DNA from: Tetradesmus obliquus
Lineage: Eukaryota; Chlorophyta; Chlorophyceae; Sphaeropleales; Scenedesmaceae
Direction of reading: 5' to 3'
Assembly: GCA_030272155.1 (NCBI GenBank)
Contig: CP126194.1
Span: 6,377,501-6,441,500, forward strand
Length of the DNA: 64,000 bases
Both the position numbers and the translations under genes were made by a program. The notes below the pieces were generated by a model. That model was given only the letters and a program-made list of their open reading frames with translations, was not told the origin of the DNA and did not search any database. Shown here one piece after another: positions 22,158 through 33,600 of the stretch. Within the stretch, counting starts at the first letter, position 1. Every line of letters begins with the position of its first letter.

Positions 22158-24279
22158 GTCAGAGCGGCGCTAAGGACAAAACCTCCGTCCTGTTTGTCTG
22201 CCTTGGTACGCCGCTTTGCACAGCAACACGATGAGCCTGAACGCAGCACTCCTGACAGCGCAGCATGAGATTGTAATGCGCAGCGCAGCAGCAGCTTGCT
22301 AGCTCAGCATCTGATGTGCACGTTCATCAGCTCACTGCTGTTGACAGCCCACAGGGCCAAGTAGCAGCATGCTCAAGCGTACACATGCATACACACAGCT
22401 CATGCAGCATTGCTTTGCTATGTAGCCCTGCCTGGTAACGCATGCAACTCCTTCAAGCGTGAGTCATACTCAATTGATACGTCTCTCAATGCCATGTGCT
22501 GCCGTTCCTTGCATGTACGTGGTCATGCTGATGTGTGCCCATGTTGTGCTTGTGCAATGCGCGCCCGCCAGGCAACATCTGCCGCAGCCCCACAGCAGAG
22601 GCAATGTTCAGAAGTGTGGTAGAAAAGGCAGGCCTGGCAAACCAGTTTGAGATAGACTCGTGCGGGACAGGTGCGCATGGCGGTTGCCGGGCGATTACGG
22701 GCGCACATGGATGTGGGCAGCTTGGCTGACAGGGTGCTGTGCAGTGGCGTGACAGCGCAGCTAGCTGCACTTGCCTTTTCCAATCAATGGGCAAGAGCGA
22801 GAGGACGGTCTGCAAAGCCTGTGTGTCTTGTCAACGTGCTGCATGTGCAGCGTGCTCACAATTCAAGGTGTACTTGGCGTAGCACGGACTCAACAAAAGT
22901 TTGCTGCAGCAGCTCCTTCAACGGAGCATGAATTGAATTCAACTGAAGGATGCATGCACATGCAGCAGTAAGCAGCTGCGCAGTGCTGCAGGCACCGCTG
23001 CTTCGCCTACAACTGCAAGCTCAACAAGCTATGAAAACTACACGCGTGTGCTTGCAAGGGTGTAATTGATTGATTGTGCTTGCAGGCGGCGGCAGCAGCA
23101 ACTGGTACCTGCCTGGCGGCTTCAGCTACCATGAGGGTGATGAGTCAGACCCGCGCATGACAGCAGCAGGTGGGCTGGCGGGCTGATGGGGACCTTGGGA
23201 GAGACTGCACAGAAGCTGTTGACGAGCAAATGCTGGTCTGTGGTGGAGTGCACTGCTCCTGCAGCAAGCTGTGCAGCAGCATCACAGCGGGTCAGGCAGT
23301 GCAGCCGCTGCAGCATGCAGCATGCAACACAGCGTGCAACATGCCACCTGCTGCTTCCAGCGCTGTGTGAACTCTCTTCGGGGTCGTGATGTTACAACCT
23401 CTCGCTCACAGCTGCTGCCGGCTGTCTGTGCAGCTGTCAAGCGTGGTGTGCGGCTCACATCTACCAGCAGGCCGCTGCTGCCGTCAGACCTGAACCGCTT
23501 CGACTACATCATCGGTGAGTCGCGCTGCCCTGCCCACACTCTCAGCTGCTGTGGCTGTGCAGGCAACAGCTTGAAGTTCAAACGCTTGGTGCACACATGC
23601 ATGTGCCTCACACCCAGCGAGGGTACAAGCTGGGGAGGCCCAAGCAGTTGAACTTGCAGCTGTGCTGCTGGCCTCCGTTGCTGCTGCTACTTGAGCCACA
23701 TGTACACACATGTGTAGTACAAACGGGCTGGCCTTTGCTGATGCTGAGCTTGGATGCGTGTCGATTGCAGGCATGGACCCCCGCAACGTGCGGGACATCC
23801 TGAAGGCAGCAAGCTACTGGGCGGAGCAGGACCAGCAGCTGCCGCGGTTGGAGCAGGTGCGCGATGGCTGGTGCTGCTGGTCAGAGGAGCCGTTGCTGTT
23901 TTGGTAGCAGCTCAGCTTCGCCTTTCTGTCGAGTGCATTGTAATTTTAACCTGTTGAATTCAGTGTGCCCTGCTCGCAAGCCGCAGCGCCGCAGCTATCT
24001 TCACACACATCCATTGCATAGCACTGCTGGCTGATGAACCCCTGCTTTTGCGGCTGCTCCCGCTGCGTGCTTCTGCACCTTCTCTATGGTCGCCAGGTGC
24101 GCGGCAAGACCAGCCTCATGACGCGCTACTGCAGCAAGGCCAAGACAGCAGACGAGGTGCCAGACCCCTACTATGGAGGTCCTGCAGGTTTTGACCTAGT
24201 GCTGGACTTGCTGGATGACGCAGCAACAGGGCTGCTGGCACACATACAACAGGAGCAGCAAGCCACTGCGAAGCAGTAA
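22158..24279 (+). CDS. low-molecular-weight protein tyrosine phosphatase
   Basis: Hydrolyses phosphotyrosine through a cysteinyl-phosphate intermediate. Exons: about 22158-22205, 22572-22670, 23086-23169, 23434-23514, 23771-23856, 24097-24279; all internal phases agree. The P-loop is split by the first intron: VLFVCLG|NICRSPTAEAMF, giving C-x5-R-S with catalytic Cys and Arg present. Further family blocks: DSCGT, HEGDESDPRMTAAA, GVRLTSTSRPL, FDYIIGMDPRNVRDIL. The general-acid loop is DPYYGG. The tail runs FDLVLDLLDDAATGLL to TAA 24277-24279. The start is unresolved: the first exon's frame hits TGA upstream of 22140 without a Met, so a further 5' exon, possibly with a targeting peptide, must lie between about 21900 and 22150. 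The motif order and domain length fit the single-domain family. Confidence 0.9.
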
Positions 24280-24850
24280 CGCGTTGTTCTGCTTGTCAAG
24301 GATGGTTCTTCACACGTGGACCAGCAATCACCGTTGACGAACTTTGCGCACCACCCTAGAGTGATCCTGCCCCCTTGCACTGGGCTGCTTTTTCACAAAT
24401 TGTTGTAAGCTCTGGTGCCAGCCACGGCATGCTCAACGTCGCGCCGTATTGACCTTTGGATGGTGGATGATTGACAGGATTTTGCAGGGTTGTGAGGTCT
24501 TGTACTGTGGGTTGAAGGCTTCAACATACAGCTGCTGCTGTCCTGCGTCTCAAAGCGGACGTTTTGCAATGATTTCACTTCGTGCAGTGGGGCGTATCGA
24601 CGAGTGAAATTTGAAACGAAATTTGAAATGAAATGAAAGGAATCGAAACGTGACATATGAAACGGCACACCCCTGCCTGAAGCGCTTGTATGTATGTGTC
24701 ATGACTCATGACGATGGACGGTTACTCTGGTAATCAGCGTGTGGTCTCCATGACTTGAAGTTCATGAAGAGGATGCAGCCCCTTGCCTACTGTATCTACC
24801 GTATGTATGATGTTGTGGTGCCCAGCAGCAGCATTTGATGGCACAGGCAG
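24280..24850. other. spacer, phosphatase 3' end to esterase promoter
   Basis: Contains a TGTAA at 24404-24408, about 125 bases after the phosphatase stop and a plausible poly(A) signal. An AT-rich stretch with repeated GAAATTTGAAA words lies at 24604-24650. No coding region seen. Confidence 0.5.
24404..24408 (+). terminator. TGTAA polyadenylation signal, phosphatase
   Basis: Green-algal type poly(A) pentamer downstream of TAA 24277-24279. Confidence 0.5.
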
Positions 24851-27283
24851 ATGAAGTGTCTCAACGACAGGCTCGTGCTGCTGCTGCTGCTGCTCGTGTG
24901 CTTACTGGCCGAGCCTCAAACTTGTAGGACGGAAGGACATAATGATCAGCACAATTCGTGTCCTGTGTACTATGAGCGGCAAGACGTGCAGCAGATTCAA
25001 CAAGGGCGCGTCCCGTATTTGTTCGGTGGCATCTACAAGGACCGGCCTTGCTTGAACTGCAAAAGAGGCGGATTATGGTCAAAGTACTGCTCCTTCGGTG
25101 CACAGCCCACAGGGCAGCCTCACTGGGATCAGCAAATATGCAGTGGGCAACAAACAGGCTTCTTTAAAAGGGCCCTTGGCCTGAAGCAGGGGCCAGAGAT
25201 GCTGCAGCTCACTCCATGCGATCTCTGGCCGTATCTGCGAGGTCGGACGTTGTGGGTGATTGGGTGAGTCCTTGCCTGCTGCTGCTGCTGCTGTAGCTGG
25301 TGCTGCTGCCTGGCTGGCTGATGACACCGGCTGCAAACGCAGCCAGCAGCCTCTGAGCAGCAGCAACTGTACCTTCCACATAGGCCTCACTGTCCAGCCG
25401 CTTGTCACATCCAGCCACGTTGCCGCAATTTGGTCGGTACGGCACTTGCTAGCATCTACAAGCTGGCTGCCTTGGCTAGTCACTGCGTACTCACAAGTTT
25501 GACTGCGCCTGCCTGCTGTTGCAGCGACTCCATGGCTAAGGACCTGTACAGGGCTCTGCGCTGCTTCTTGATCGAGTTCCAGGACCTGAAGACGTACCAT
25601 GCCAGCAACAACTACACAGCCATGAGCCTGCTGGCCAACATCCCTGGCAACGGGCAGCCGTGGTGTGCCCACATGATGCATGACACTCGCCTGTGCCAGG
25701 TGCGCGCATGAGAACAAGCAGCAGTGTTAGCTCAAGCTGGTCCTGTAACGTGTATTGTGCTCGCGCCTTGATGCTGAGTGCAGCAAGTAGCATGACAGCA
25801 ACGGACCTCTGCAGTTCAGAGAAAGGAGCGCGCCCAGCAGCTGCATTGTTGTAGTGTGATATTGTGACCTACGCGACACCAATTGCAGCAGCAGGCTGCT
25901 TTACACCCTTCCTGATTGCATTGCCTCTTGTTGTCGCCCATCTGATCGTAGATACATGCAGTGCAAGGCCACCTGCTGGCTGAGAGCTGGCAGCAGGACA
26001 AGCAGTCGGGCCCTGGCGTGCTGCCGGTGCTGCTCGAGAGCGTTGCGCAGCCAGAGGACATATTTGTTGTGCATGTGGGCCTGTGGCACCGCCGCAGCAG
26101 GCCTCAAGTGTATGACAGCCACCTGCATGCGCTCGGCAAGTTGTACTCTAACCAGAATAGCAAGTTTCCACACTGGCTCTTTATGGAGACTCCAAAGCAG
26201 CACTTTGACTCGCCGGATGGGGATTTTGAGGAAGATTGGGTTGGGGTCAGGAGTGGGCCTTTTACTTGCCAGCCGGTGCAAGGAGTGACATTGAGTGCTG
26301 ACGGATCTGCAGCAGCAGCAGCAGCAGGCAGCAGCGAACATGCGGCAGCAGTGGTGCGGGGCACGTGGCGCAATGAGGCAGTGCAAGCCATCCTTGGAAA
26401 GCAGTACGGGATGCCGGTGCTGCCCATATACAACTCTACGGTGAGCGGCTGTGTCAATTTCAGCAGCAGAAGCAACAGCAGCAGCAGCAGCAGCAGCTGC
26501 CTCGGCACCTTGCTAAGAAGCGCATGCTCAGGGGATGCCATTGGCAATGCCACATACAGCAATCAAACGCAACTGCTAAGGGGCAGGAAAGCAACCACTA
26601 GTGATCAGTACTTGTGGTTGCCTATTAGGAGGCACCATGCCTGTGACAACACACTGCTGGCTGCAAGCGCGGCTCATCTGCTGCTGCTGCTGCTGCTCCT
26701 GCTGCTGTTGCTGCGCCGCTGCTGCCATGCCCAGGTGACCGCCTGGGAGTACCACCGCAATAACTCGCAGGGCAAGGAGTGCAGCCACTACTGCTTCCCC
26801 AGCGCCCCTCAGCTCTGGGTGTGGACGCTCAAGAAAGCACTTGATGAGCACCTGCCACAGCAGCTGCAGCAAGTGCAGCAGCCAGCCAACGCCTCACAGA
26901 AGAACAGGAAGCGGGACGTGCGGGGCTGTGCAACGGTCCTTGATAGAGACGAGGGCAGGATAGGGCTCCCCAAACCTGAGCACGCGTTCTTAGAGGACTT
27001 GCCGAAGAATGACCAACAGCAGCCGCCCTGGCAGCAGCAGTCCCGCAGCACTGACGCACCTGAGCAGCAGCAGCAGCAGCAGCAGCCGTCGCAGCAGCCT
27101 GCAGATGGCAGCAGCAGCGTGCGGGTTCCAACAGCGCAGCTGCAGTACATGCAGGCGGCGCTGGTGCGGCTGCATAGCCAGAACCAGCACCTGCTGCAGC
27201 TGCTGCACAAGCGGCGGCGGCAGCGGCAGCAGCGGCAGCAGCAGGCCCGGCCGCCAGCAGACAGACCAGGCACAGGCAACTAG
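24851..27283 (+). CDS. secreted GDS/PC-esterase (TBL-like)
   Basis: Probable polysaccharide O-acetyltransferase or esterase of the PC-esterase / trichome-birefringence-like superfamily, acting in the Golgi or outside the cell. Exons 24851-25263, 25525-25699, 25952-26440 and 26735-27283 join in phase to 541 residues. The N-terminus is a signal peptide or anchor (LVLLLLLLVCLLA). The GDS block is split by intron 1: RGRTLWVIG|DSMAKDLYRAL (Asp139, Ser140). IFVVHVGLWH corresponds to the block that in the family carries the N-x-G/W motif. The second catalytic block is KECSHYCFPSAPQLWVW. Here the usual Asp-x-x-His reads Glu374-x-x-His377. Residues after about 400 form a Gln-rich, basic tail with coiled-coil character. 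Cys-rich YKDRPCLNC is near the N-terminus. Substrate unknown. Confidence 0.75.
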
Positions 27284-28063
27284 ATCAGGTAGCGCAGAGG
27301 GTTTGGGTGCGGCAGATTGCGCAGACAGTGTGTATGTGGCGGGAGGGCACTGAACTGATAGCTTTTGAGGTGCGTGTTGGTGTGTGAGTGTGCTTGGATG
27401 TAGGCGATATTGGCTGGTTGCCATGATTTGCAGCCAGTGAGATATTTTACTTACAAGCAGTGGGTGTGCAGGGTGTGTCGGTGTGCAGGGCATCCAGAGC
27501 AGTAGTATAGGCAGTGGCAAGGTTTGGGTGGTTGGGTCACCTACCACGATGTGGTCTGATGCATTAGACTCGGCTGCATCTCTTGTGTATTGCTTGTGTG
27601 GTAGGTTTGGCAGCTGGTGGGTTGCATGGGTATCACCATTATGTTGCACAGTAGATGTCAAAAGGGCTGGGCTGCGTGGAAGGCCCGCTTCAGCAGTATG
27701 GTTGGTGACAGGGTGCATCTTTCGCAGCTTGCCAGCAGCCTTGTTCCCATGACCTGACGAGCAGGTGTAGTGTGTGGTGTGCACGATGTGTTGGGTGCTG
27801 AAGAGGCGAGTGCAGTTTGCTTGCTTCTGCGGATAAGCAGCAGCTGAGGTGCAGATTGACAGCCTGGAATTTTTTTGTCAACAGCGCAATGTCAGCTCAG
27901 TTATCAGGTTTATGAGGCCCCAGACAGCGCTGTTAGCCTTAGGTGTGCAGCACCTGGCGCATGCTGCGATCAATGCATGTCTGCCAGTTGCACCACTTCA
28001 CAGCTCGTATGACAGCCGTTTTCTTGTGTGATTAACTGAGCAAGATGCTCTGCATGGCACATA
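27284..28063. other. spacer, no gene seen
   Basis: 3' flank of the esterase gene up to the inserted DNA transposon. Short open frames on both strands show no homology. The first part is T/G-rich, as expected for a 3' UTR. Confidence 0.5.
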
Positions 28064-28785
28064 CCGGATGGCTCCAAAATATTACCGGAAAAGAAAAAGA
28101 ATTGAGGCCTTCCGGTGATTGACTTAAAAATCCAAATAACATGTCTGCGGGTTCCGGTGATATTTAATTAAAACCTCGGAAAATGTTTCTAAGCCTCATT
28201 TTCCGCTCAGATCGCTGTCGATAACGCTGTATACGCTATTATATAAATCCTAAAGCATCTAAGCGCAACTAGATGCGGCAGCCGCCGGTTTGCTTGCCGT
28301 GCGTGAAGCCGAGCATGATCAGAACAGTCCGAAAGGCTAGCTGCGGATCGAGAGCTCTCGAGGCTAGAACCAGCGCGGCTGCAGCTCCTAGAAAGAAACT
28401 AGGCACGCCTCCTGGCAGTGGGAAGTGTCAGACAGCAGCAGCTGCAGCACCAGTAGTCCCTGCTGCAGCAGCAGAGGCAGCGCCACAGCAGGAGCAGCAG
28501 CAACAACAGGAGAAGGATGATGCTAGGCAGGATGATGCTGAGCAGAATGATGCTAAGCAGGATAATGCTAAGCATGCACTGCATGTGGCAATGCCTGTCG
28601 TACTGGTGCATCCTGCAGTTGGCACCCTCGGCAATATTATATTTTTAGACATGAGTCAGTGCCGGTGATACTTAAAAAAGCCCCCCAAAAAGCCACGCAG
28701 GCTTCCGGTGATATAATATAATTCAAAAATAGTCCTGCCGGCTTCCGGTGATGTTTAATTCCGGTAATATTTTGGAGCCATCCGG
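28064..28785 (+). mobile_element. DNA transposon with 27-bp terminal inverted repeats
   Basis: The ends 28064-28090 and 28759-28785 are perfect inverted repeats (outer bases CCGGATGGCTCCAAAATATT). They are flanked by TA on both sides (28062-28063, 28786-28787), consistent with a TA target duplication as in Tc1/mariner-like elements. Inside the ends are at least four more copies of TTCCGGTGAT-type motifs followed by TTAATT or TTAAAA, arranged as subterminal repeats (about 28109, 28155, 28662, 28703, 28743). Element length is 722 bp, too short for a transposase, so it is non-autonomous. It carries a small ORF, listed separately. Confidence 0.85.
28273..28668 (+). CDS. small ORF inside the DNA transposon
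   Basis: 131 codons from ATG 28273. The N-terminal third is basic and Ser/Arg-rich (MIRTVRKASCGSRALEART), then comes a Pro/Ala/Gln section. Next is an acidic repeat of about five residues (DDARQ, DDAEQ, NDAKQ, DNAKH), and a hydrophobic end (HVAMPVVLVHPAVGTLG). No catalytic DDE/D arrangement is visible, so it is not a transposase. It may be a captured host exon or a chance frame. Confidence 0.35.
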   Translation: MRQPPVCLPCVKPSMIRTVRKASCGSRALEARTSAAAAPRKKLGTPPGSGKCQTAAAAAPVVPAAAAEAAPQQEQQQQQEKDDARQDDAEQNDAKQDNAKHALHVAMPVVLVHPAVGTLGNIIFLDMSQCR

Positions 28786-29276
28786 TATTGCTGGTGCCGG
28801 TCCATGTTTCTGTGTGCGCACGTGAGCTCCCCAGGCAATTCAGACTTGCGCTGTGCTTTTGCACCGGTGCACAGGTACCTGGTTCAGGCGGCAGGGGGTG
28901 GCTTGACAGGGTTGTCCCGCTGTTGGCTTGGTGCGGCTGCTTTGCTCTCAATACATGGCGCAAATTGCCCCTGCGACACCGCCTCCCAATGACACGGTCG
29001 GCTGGCAGTTTGCTGTAACGTGTTTGACATGGTTGATTTTGATGACGGACCTTGTGCAAATGTCGCTGATCGCTTCTTCAGGATCAATGGAAAGCATGTT
29101 GCGCTGTCACTATTTCAGCTGTGGCGGCGCCGTCTAGCTAGTAGCTGCCCAGCAATCTCGAGAAGTGGTCATTGTCAGCAAGCGCTGATACATGAAGCAG
29201 CTCCTTACACACCAGAAGGGAAAGCTTTTATCACTTGTATATCCACGAACCAATTCACGTACCAGCCGCAACACCC
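28786..29276. other. spacer downstream of NERD1
   Basis: 3' side of the leftward NERD1 gene. TTACA at about 29206-29210 is a minus-strand TGTAA, about 70 bases past the stop, and a candidate poly(A) signal. No gene seen. Confidence 0.45.
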
Positions 29277-30583
29277 TCAATCCACATACTCGGTGCTCCT
29301 CAGCTTGCGGGCACGTGCTGCTCCAGCTGAGCCTGCCATGCCACCCCCAAGTAGCGGCATTGCCCCCGACATGCCGCCCGCAGCAGCAGCCAGCGCTGCA
29401 GCACCCCCGGAGTCATACTGCTGACTGTACCACACAATGGCCATCGCCACAATCAGCGTCAGCAGCAGCGCGCCGAACGACAGCCCGCCCAGGTGCTGCA
29501 CCTGCGCATACCCAAACACCCCGCTCCGTGTAACGATAATGACGTCGTTCAAGCCGTCGCCGTCAAAGTCAGCCACAATGGCAGGTGTTACTGGAGGGAA
29601 GGCCACATGGAAGCCAGCAAGCTCATTTCCATGCTCGCTGACGACGACGCCGGAGTCATATCCAACCGCCAGGATCGCAGTGGGCACTGAGTTCGGCCGC
29701 AGGGATAGCGGTACTAAGGTTGGCACTGCGTATTGGTCGCCGCCGCCAGCCTCCCAGCCGACAGGGAAGTAACGCTGCAGGGTGGAGAAAACACAAATGC
29801 ATGGTACATTGTTGCAGCAGCAGTGGCAGAACAGAAGATAAAGGTTTGACGTTGTGGGATGGGGTTATGATTTGGTTCAACTGGCACTTCCAAATGCATC
29901 AGTACACGTGCTTGGGACGTGCTGCGTCTTGCACAACGCTCGAGGCTGCTGGGTACTGCTGCCGGCTGTTTGAAGAGTGCACGTGGAGGCAAGATGCCGC
30001 GATTCCACATCCGTGCAGCCATGCTGCCGGTTCAACACAGCATCGCTCGCCGCAGCTGTTTGCTCCTTGCCGATAAGCGAGTGTTCCGGCAAGCAGCAGA
30101 CCACCAGTCCATATTGCAGCGATGCCTGCGCACCCATCATTGCCCCGCGGATACGCAAAGAAAGCATAATGATATTCACAGAGCATCATGCCAAACCCAG
30201 CCACAGCATCCTGTCATGGCATGCCAAAGGACAAGTTCATGTCATGTACTCACCTGCCACAGCTTCTCTCCCCTGCCGTTGAGTGCAGTGAGTGTGCCGT
30301 CATCATCCAGCAGCACCACTATGCCGTGCTGGCCCCGCAGGTGGCTGTAGCTGCCGTCAGCACGCGGCACCGGCAGGAACACCGGCGGCGCAAACTGCAG
30401 TTCAGCCAGCAGCAGGGCAGGCAGGCAGATGCAGGAGCGACACAGAGGCAGGCACAGGATAGGGATATGTCAAGCCCACTGCCAGCATGCCTCAAGTGCT
30501 TGCAGGGTGGCTGAATAAAAGCACACTTTTAAGGGCTCGTCTGCCTCGTCTCCTATACACATGACTACGGGCCAGCGGTGAAC

Positions 30584-30642
<59 letters not shown>

Positions 30643-33600
30643 GTAGCGCAGCACGCACCTCTGGCGGGCTCTCCTCCTCATCTTCGACCTTGCTGCCATC
30701 CAGCGCACGCGACAGCCCAAAGTGCGGGCTGCACACGTTGGTGCGCCACAGCGTGTGCTTTGGCGGGATGCCACTGGTGGCGACAGCCATGCATGAGCCC
30801 AGGGGCGCGTGCGTGCTGAGCGACGCCACACCCAGCGGCCCGCCTGCACCAGTGCCTGCAAGGTATCCAGAGTAAAGACGCAATCGTTAAACATGTTCAT
30901 AAGGCATATTGTATGGTGGGCGAGGCTGCGCAGCGAACAGTTGTTAGCGACAGCTCAGGTGTGCAAGATGTGTAATGGCGGCGTGGCTGCAGCCGCAGTG
31001 CATGGCCATTACTGGTTTTCATTTGTTGGGCCGAAGCGCCAGCAAGCAGCAATGCACACCACAGCAGGAAGCCACCTACATGGCACAAGGCAGCAACCTC
31101 AAAGCAAAGCAGATCCGCAACAAATGATAGCAGCTACTCACTGCCTGAGCCAACCGCGACATGGTCAATAACTCCGTCTCCGTTGATGTCGGCATGAAGG
31201 ATGTTGGCTGGCAGGTGCAGCTTGCACAGCGTGCGGCCTGCGTGCAGGGACGCAGCAGCAGCAGGTGAGGCAGGCATGCATGCAGCAGCAGGTGAGGCAG
31301 GCATGCATGCACAATGTCACTCGCTGGTGCAAAGCAAGCAGCCGGCAAACAGCCACCCGCAGCTGGCTCAAGCATTTCAAGCATCAGTGCGCTGCAGGTG
31401 CATGTTGCGCAGTGCTTCTGTTGTAATTGCCATCACCCAACTTCAAAAAGCTGATGCTTTTGGAAAAGAAAACTGCCGTACAGTCAAACGTCAGACCAAG
31501 TTTGACCCAAGTTTGAGTCACCTGAGAACAGGTGCACCACCTCAATGCCATCCTCCACATGCGCCACAATGGCATTCGCGCTCCCATTATGCGCCAGATG
31601 TGCATGTCGGTACGCCATGCCAGCGTGTGCCGCTGCTGCCGCGTTGCCGCCTTGCTGCCTTGACACCACGAGCCCGCTGCGGGCCTTGGTGCCTGCTGCT
31701 GTGGTGGCAGCGCTGCCTTTGGAAGGCCCCAGAATGTGTGACATGCTGATGCCGCTGCTGCGCTGGCGTCGCGGGTGCAGGCTGGAGTGCGTGGCGCGCC
31801 CTGCAGGAGAAATGGGTAGGGCAGCATGCGTATGGTGTCAGAGTGCTAATTTTTCCTTGCGCATATGCAGGTGCTGTGCACTGTGGGCCGAGCGGTGACT
31901 GGCTTGGATGTAAGAAGGCTGTCACTACTCGTCAAACGCGCGCTAGTGATGCAGGCAGGAGCAGCACTGCAATCAATGTCTGTGCAGTTGTCTGACGCAT
32001 GTGTCCTGCTTACGGTCACAACCAGCTGCAACCAGCGGATGCCAGCCCATATGCATACACACACGCAAAGGCAACAGAGTCGCGCAATCTCAGTGCTGCT
32101 GCTGCTGCTGCGCACCTCCCGATGCCGCCTTTGCTGCTGCCAGCTGTGCCAGCTGCTGCTTCTGCTGCCCTGCGCCCTCCTTGTGCTTCACAAACAGCGA
32201 CACCTCAAGCTTGCTGTCAGACAGCCTGCAGAGGATCAGAGCAAAGAAGTGTGGGACAGCAGGCACAACCATGTCATAACACCTGCCGTACAAGACGGTT
32301 GTGTGCATTCAGCATGAGGTGCACCTCAAGCTTGCTGTCAGACAGCCTGCAGGTAATTAGAGGGAGGCGGGGCAGCAGAGGCACAACTGTCAGCGTACAA
32401 CATATGGTGTACACAGAGCCTGGCGTTCAGGACGGCTGCGTCCAGGCTACACGGGCTGCAGGTGCGCGCGGTTAGCTCGTGCACAGCATCTGTGCCGTGG
32501 CGGCTGTGGTCATGTGACAGTACAATGTCAGCTTACAGGCACATCCACAGCAGGCCTGCTACCCTGGTAGTCTGCTGGCACCGCACACTGCTAGCACTGT
32601 TAGCTGCTGGCAACACAACCACACGACATGTGTGTGCGTGTGTGCTTCTCACCGCGTCCACTGCTGCGGCAGCACTAGCAAACCATCCATGCGACATGCG
32701 CGTGTGCATGTGTGCATGCCCACTCACCGCGTCCACTGCTGCGGCAGCACTGCCAACTGCTGGCAAAACCAAAATATGCGACAAGCGCGTGTGCATGTGC
32801 GTGGCCACTCACCGCGTCCACTGCTGCGGCAGCACCGCCAGCAGGCTCTCCCTGAACTCCCTGCAGGACAGCTCGCCAAAGTGGCGCCCTGCCAGCGCAT
32901 CAGCGTGCATCCTGCGCAGCAGCAGCAGCAGCAGCAGCAGCGTTATTAGCAGCAGAAGCAGAACAAAGAGCCATGGGAGCAGTTCACATGTTTATTTGAA
33001 AGTTTGCAGCAGGCCGCGTAGATACACTTCGAGCGGCGTCATGTGCTAGCCTTGTGCGCATGACAGCAGCGGCAGCTAGCAACGCCGACACACACACACA
33101 CACACACGCATCCACCGACAACAATGCGGTCATCACATGAAGCAGCAGAACAGTCTCTGGCGGCAGCCGTCAATGCCCGCTGTGGGGCGCGCCGGAAGTC
33201 GTCCTGCGGCTGCAGCTCCTCGCTGCTGCCCTGAACCTGGCACCAGCCATCATTTAACACAGCAAACCATCAATGCCCAGCTGATGTGCTTACCTGAAGT
33301 CGTCCTGGGGCCGCAGCTCCTCGCTGCTGCTCTGAACTGACACTAGCCGTCACCAAGTACAATGAAATATCAATGCGCAGCTGTGCGCCTTACCTGAAGT
33401 CGTCCTGCGGCCGCAGCTCCTCGCTGCTGCTCTGAACCTGGCATGAGCATAATCAAATATAACCAACAACCAATGCCCAGCTGATGTGCTTACCTAAAGT
33501 CGTCCTGCGGCCGCAGCTCCTCGCTGCTGCCCCAACCTAGCATTTAAACTGATGACCACCTGCAATTAGCCGTCAGCGCCAGCGTGTTTGCTCACCTGAA

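Noticed and set aside
22047..22268. Frame at 22047 as the start of the tyrosine phosphatase
   Set aside because: It begins with GTG, not ATG, and runs in a different frame from the catalytic-loop exon.
27990..28063. Longer target-site duplication for the 28-kb transposon
   Set aside because: Only TA is shared by the two flanks.
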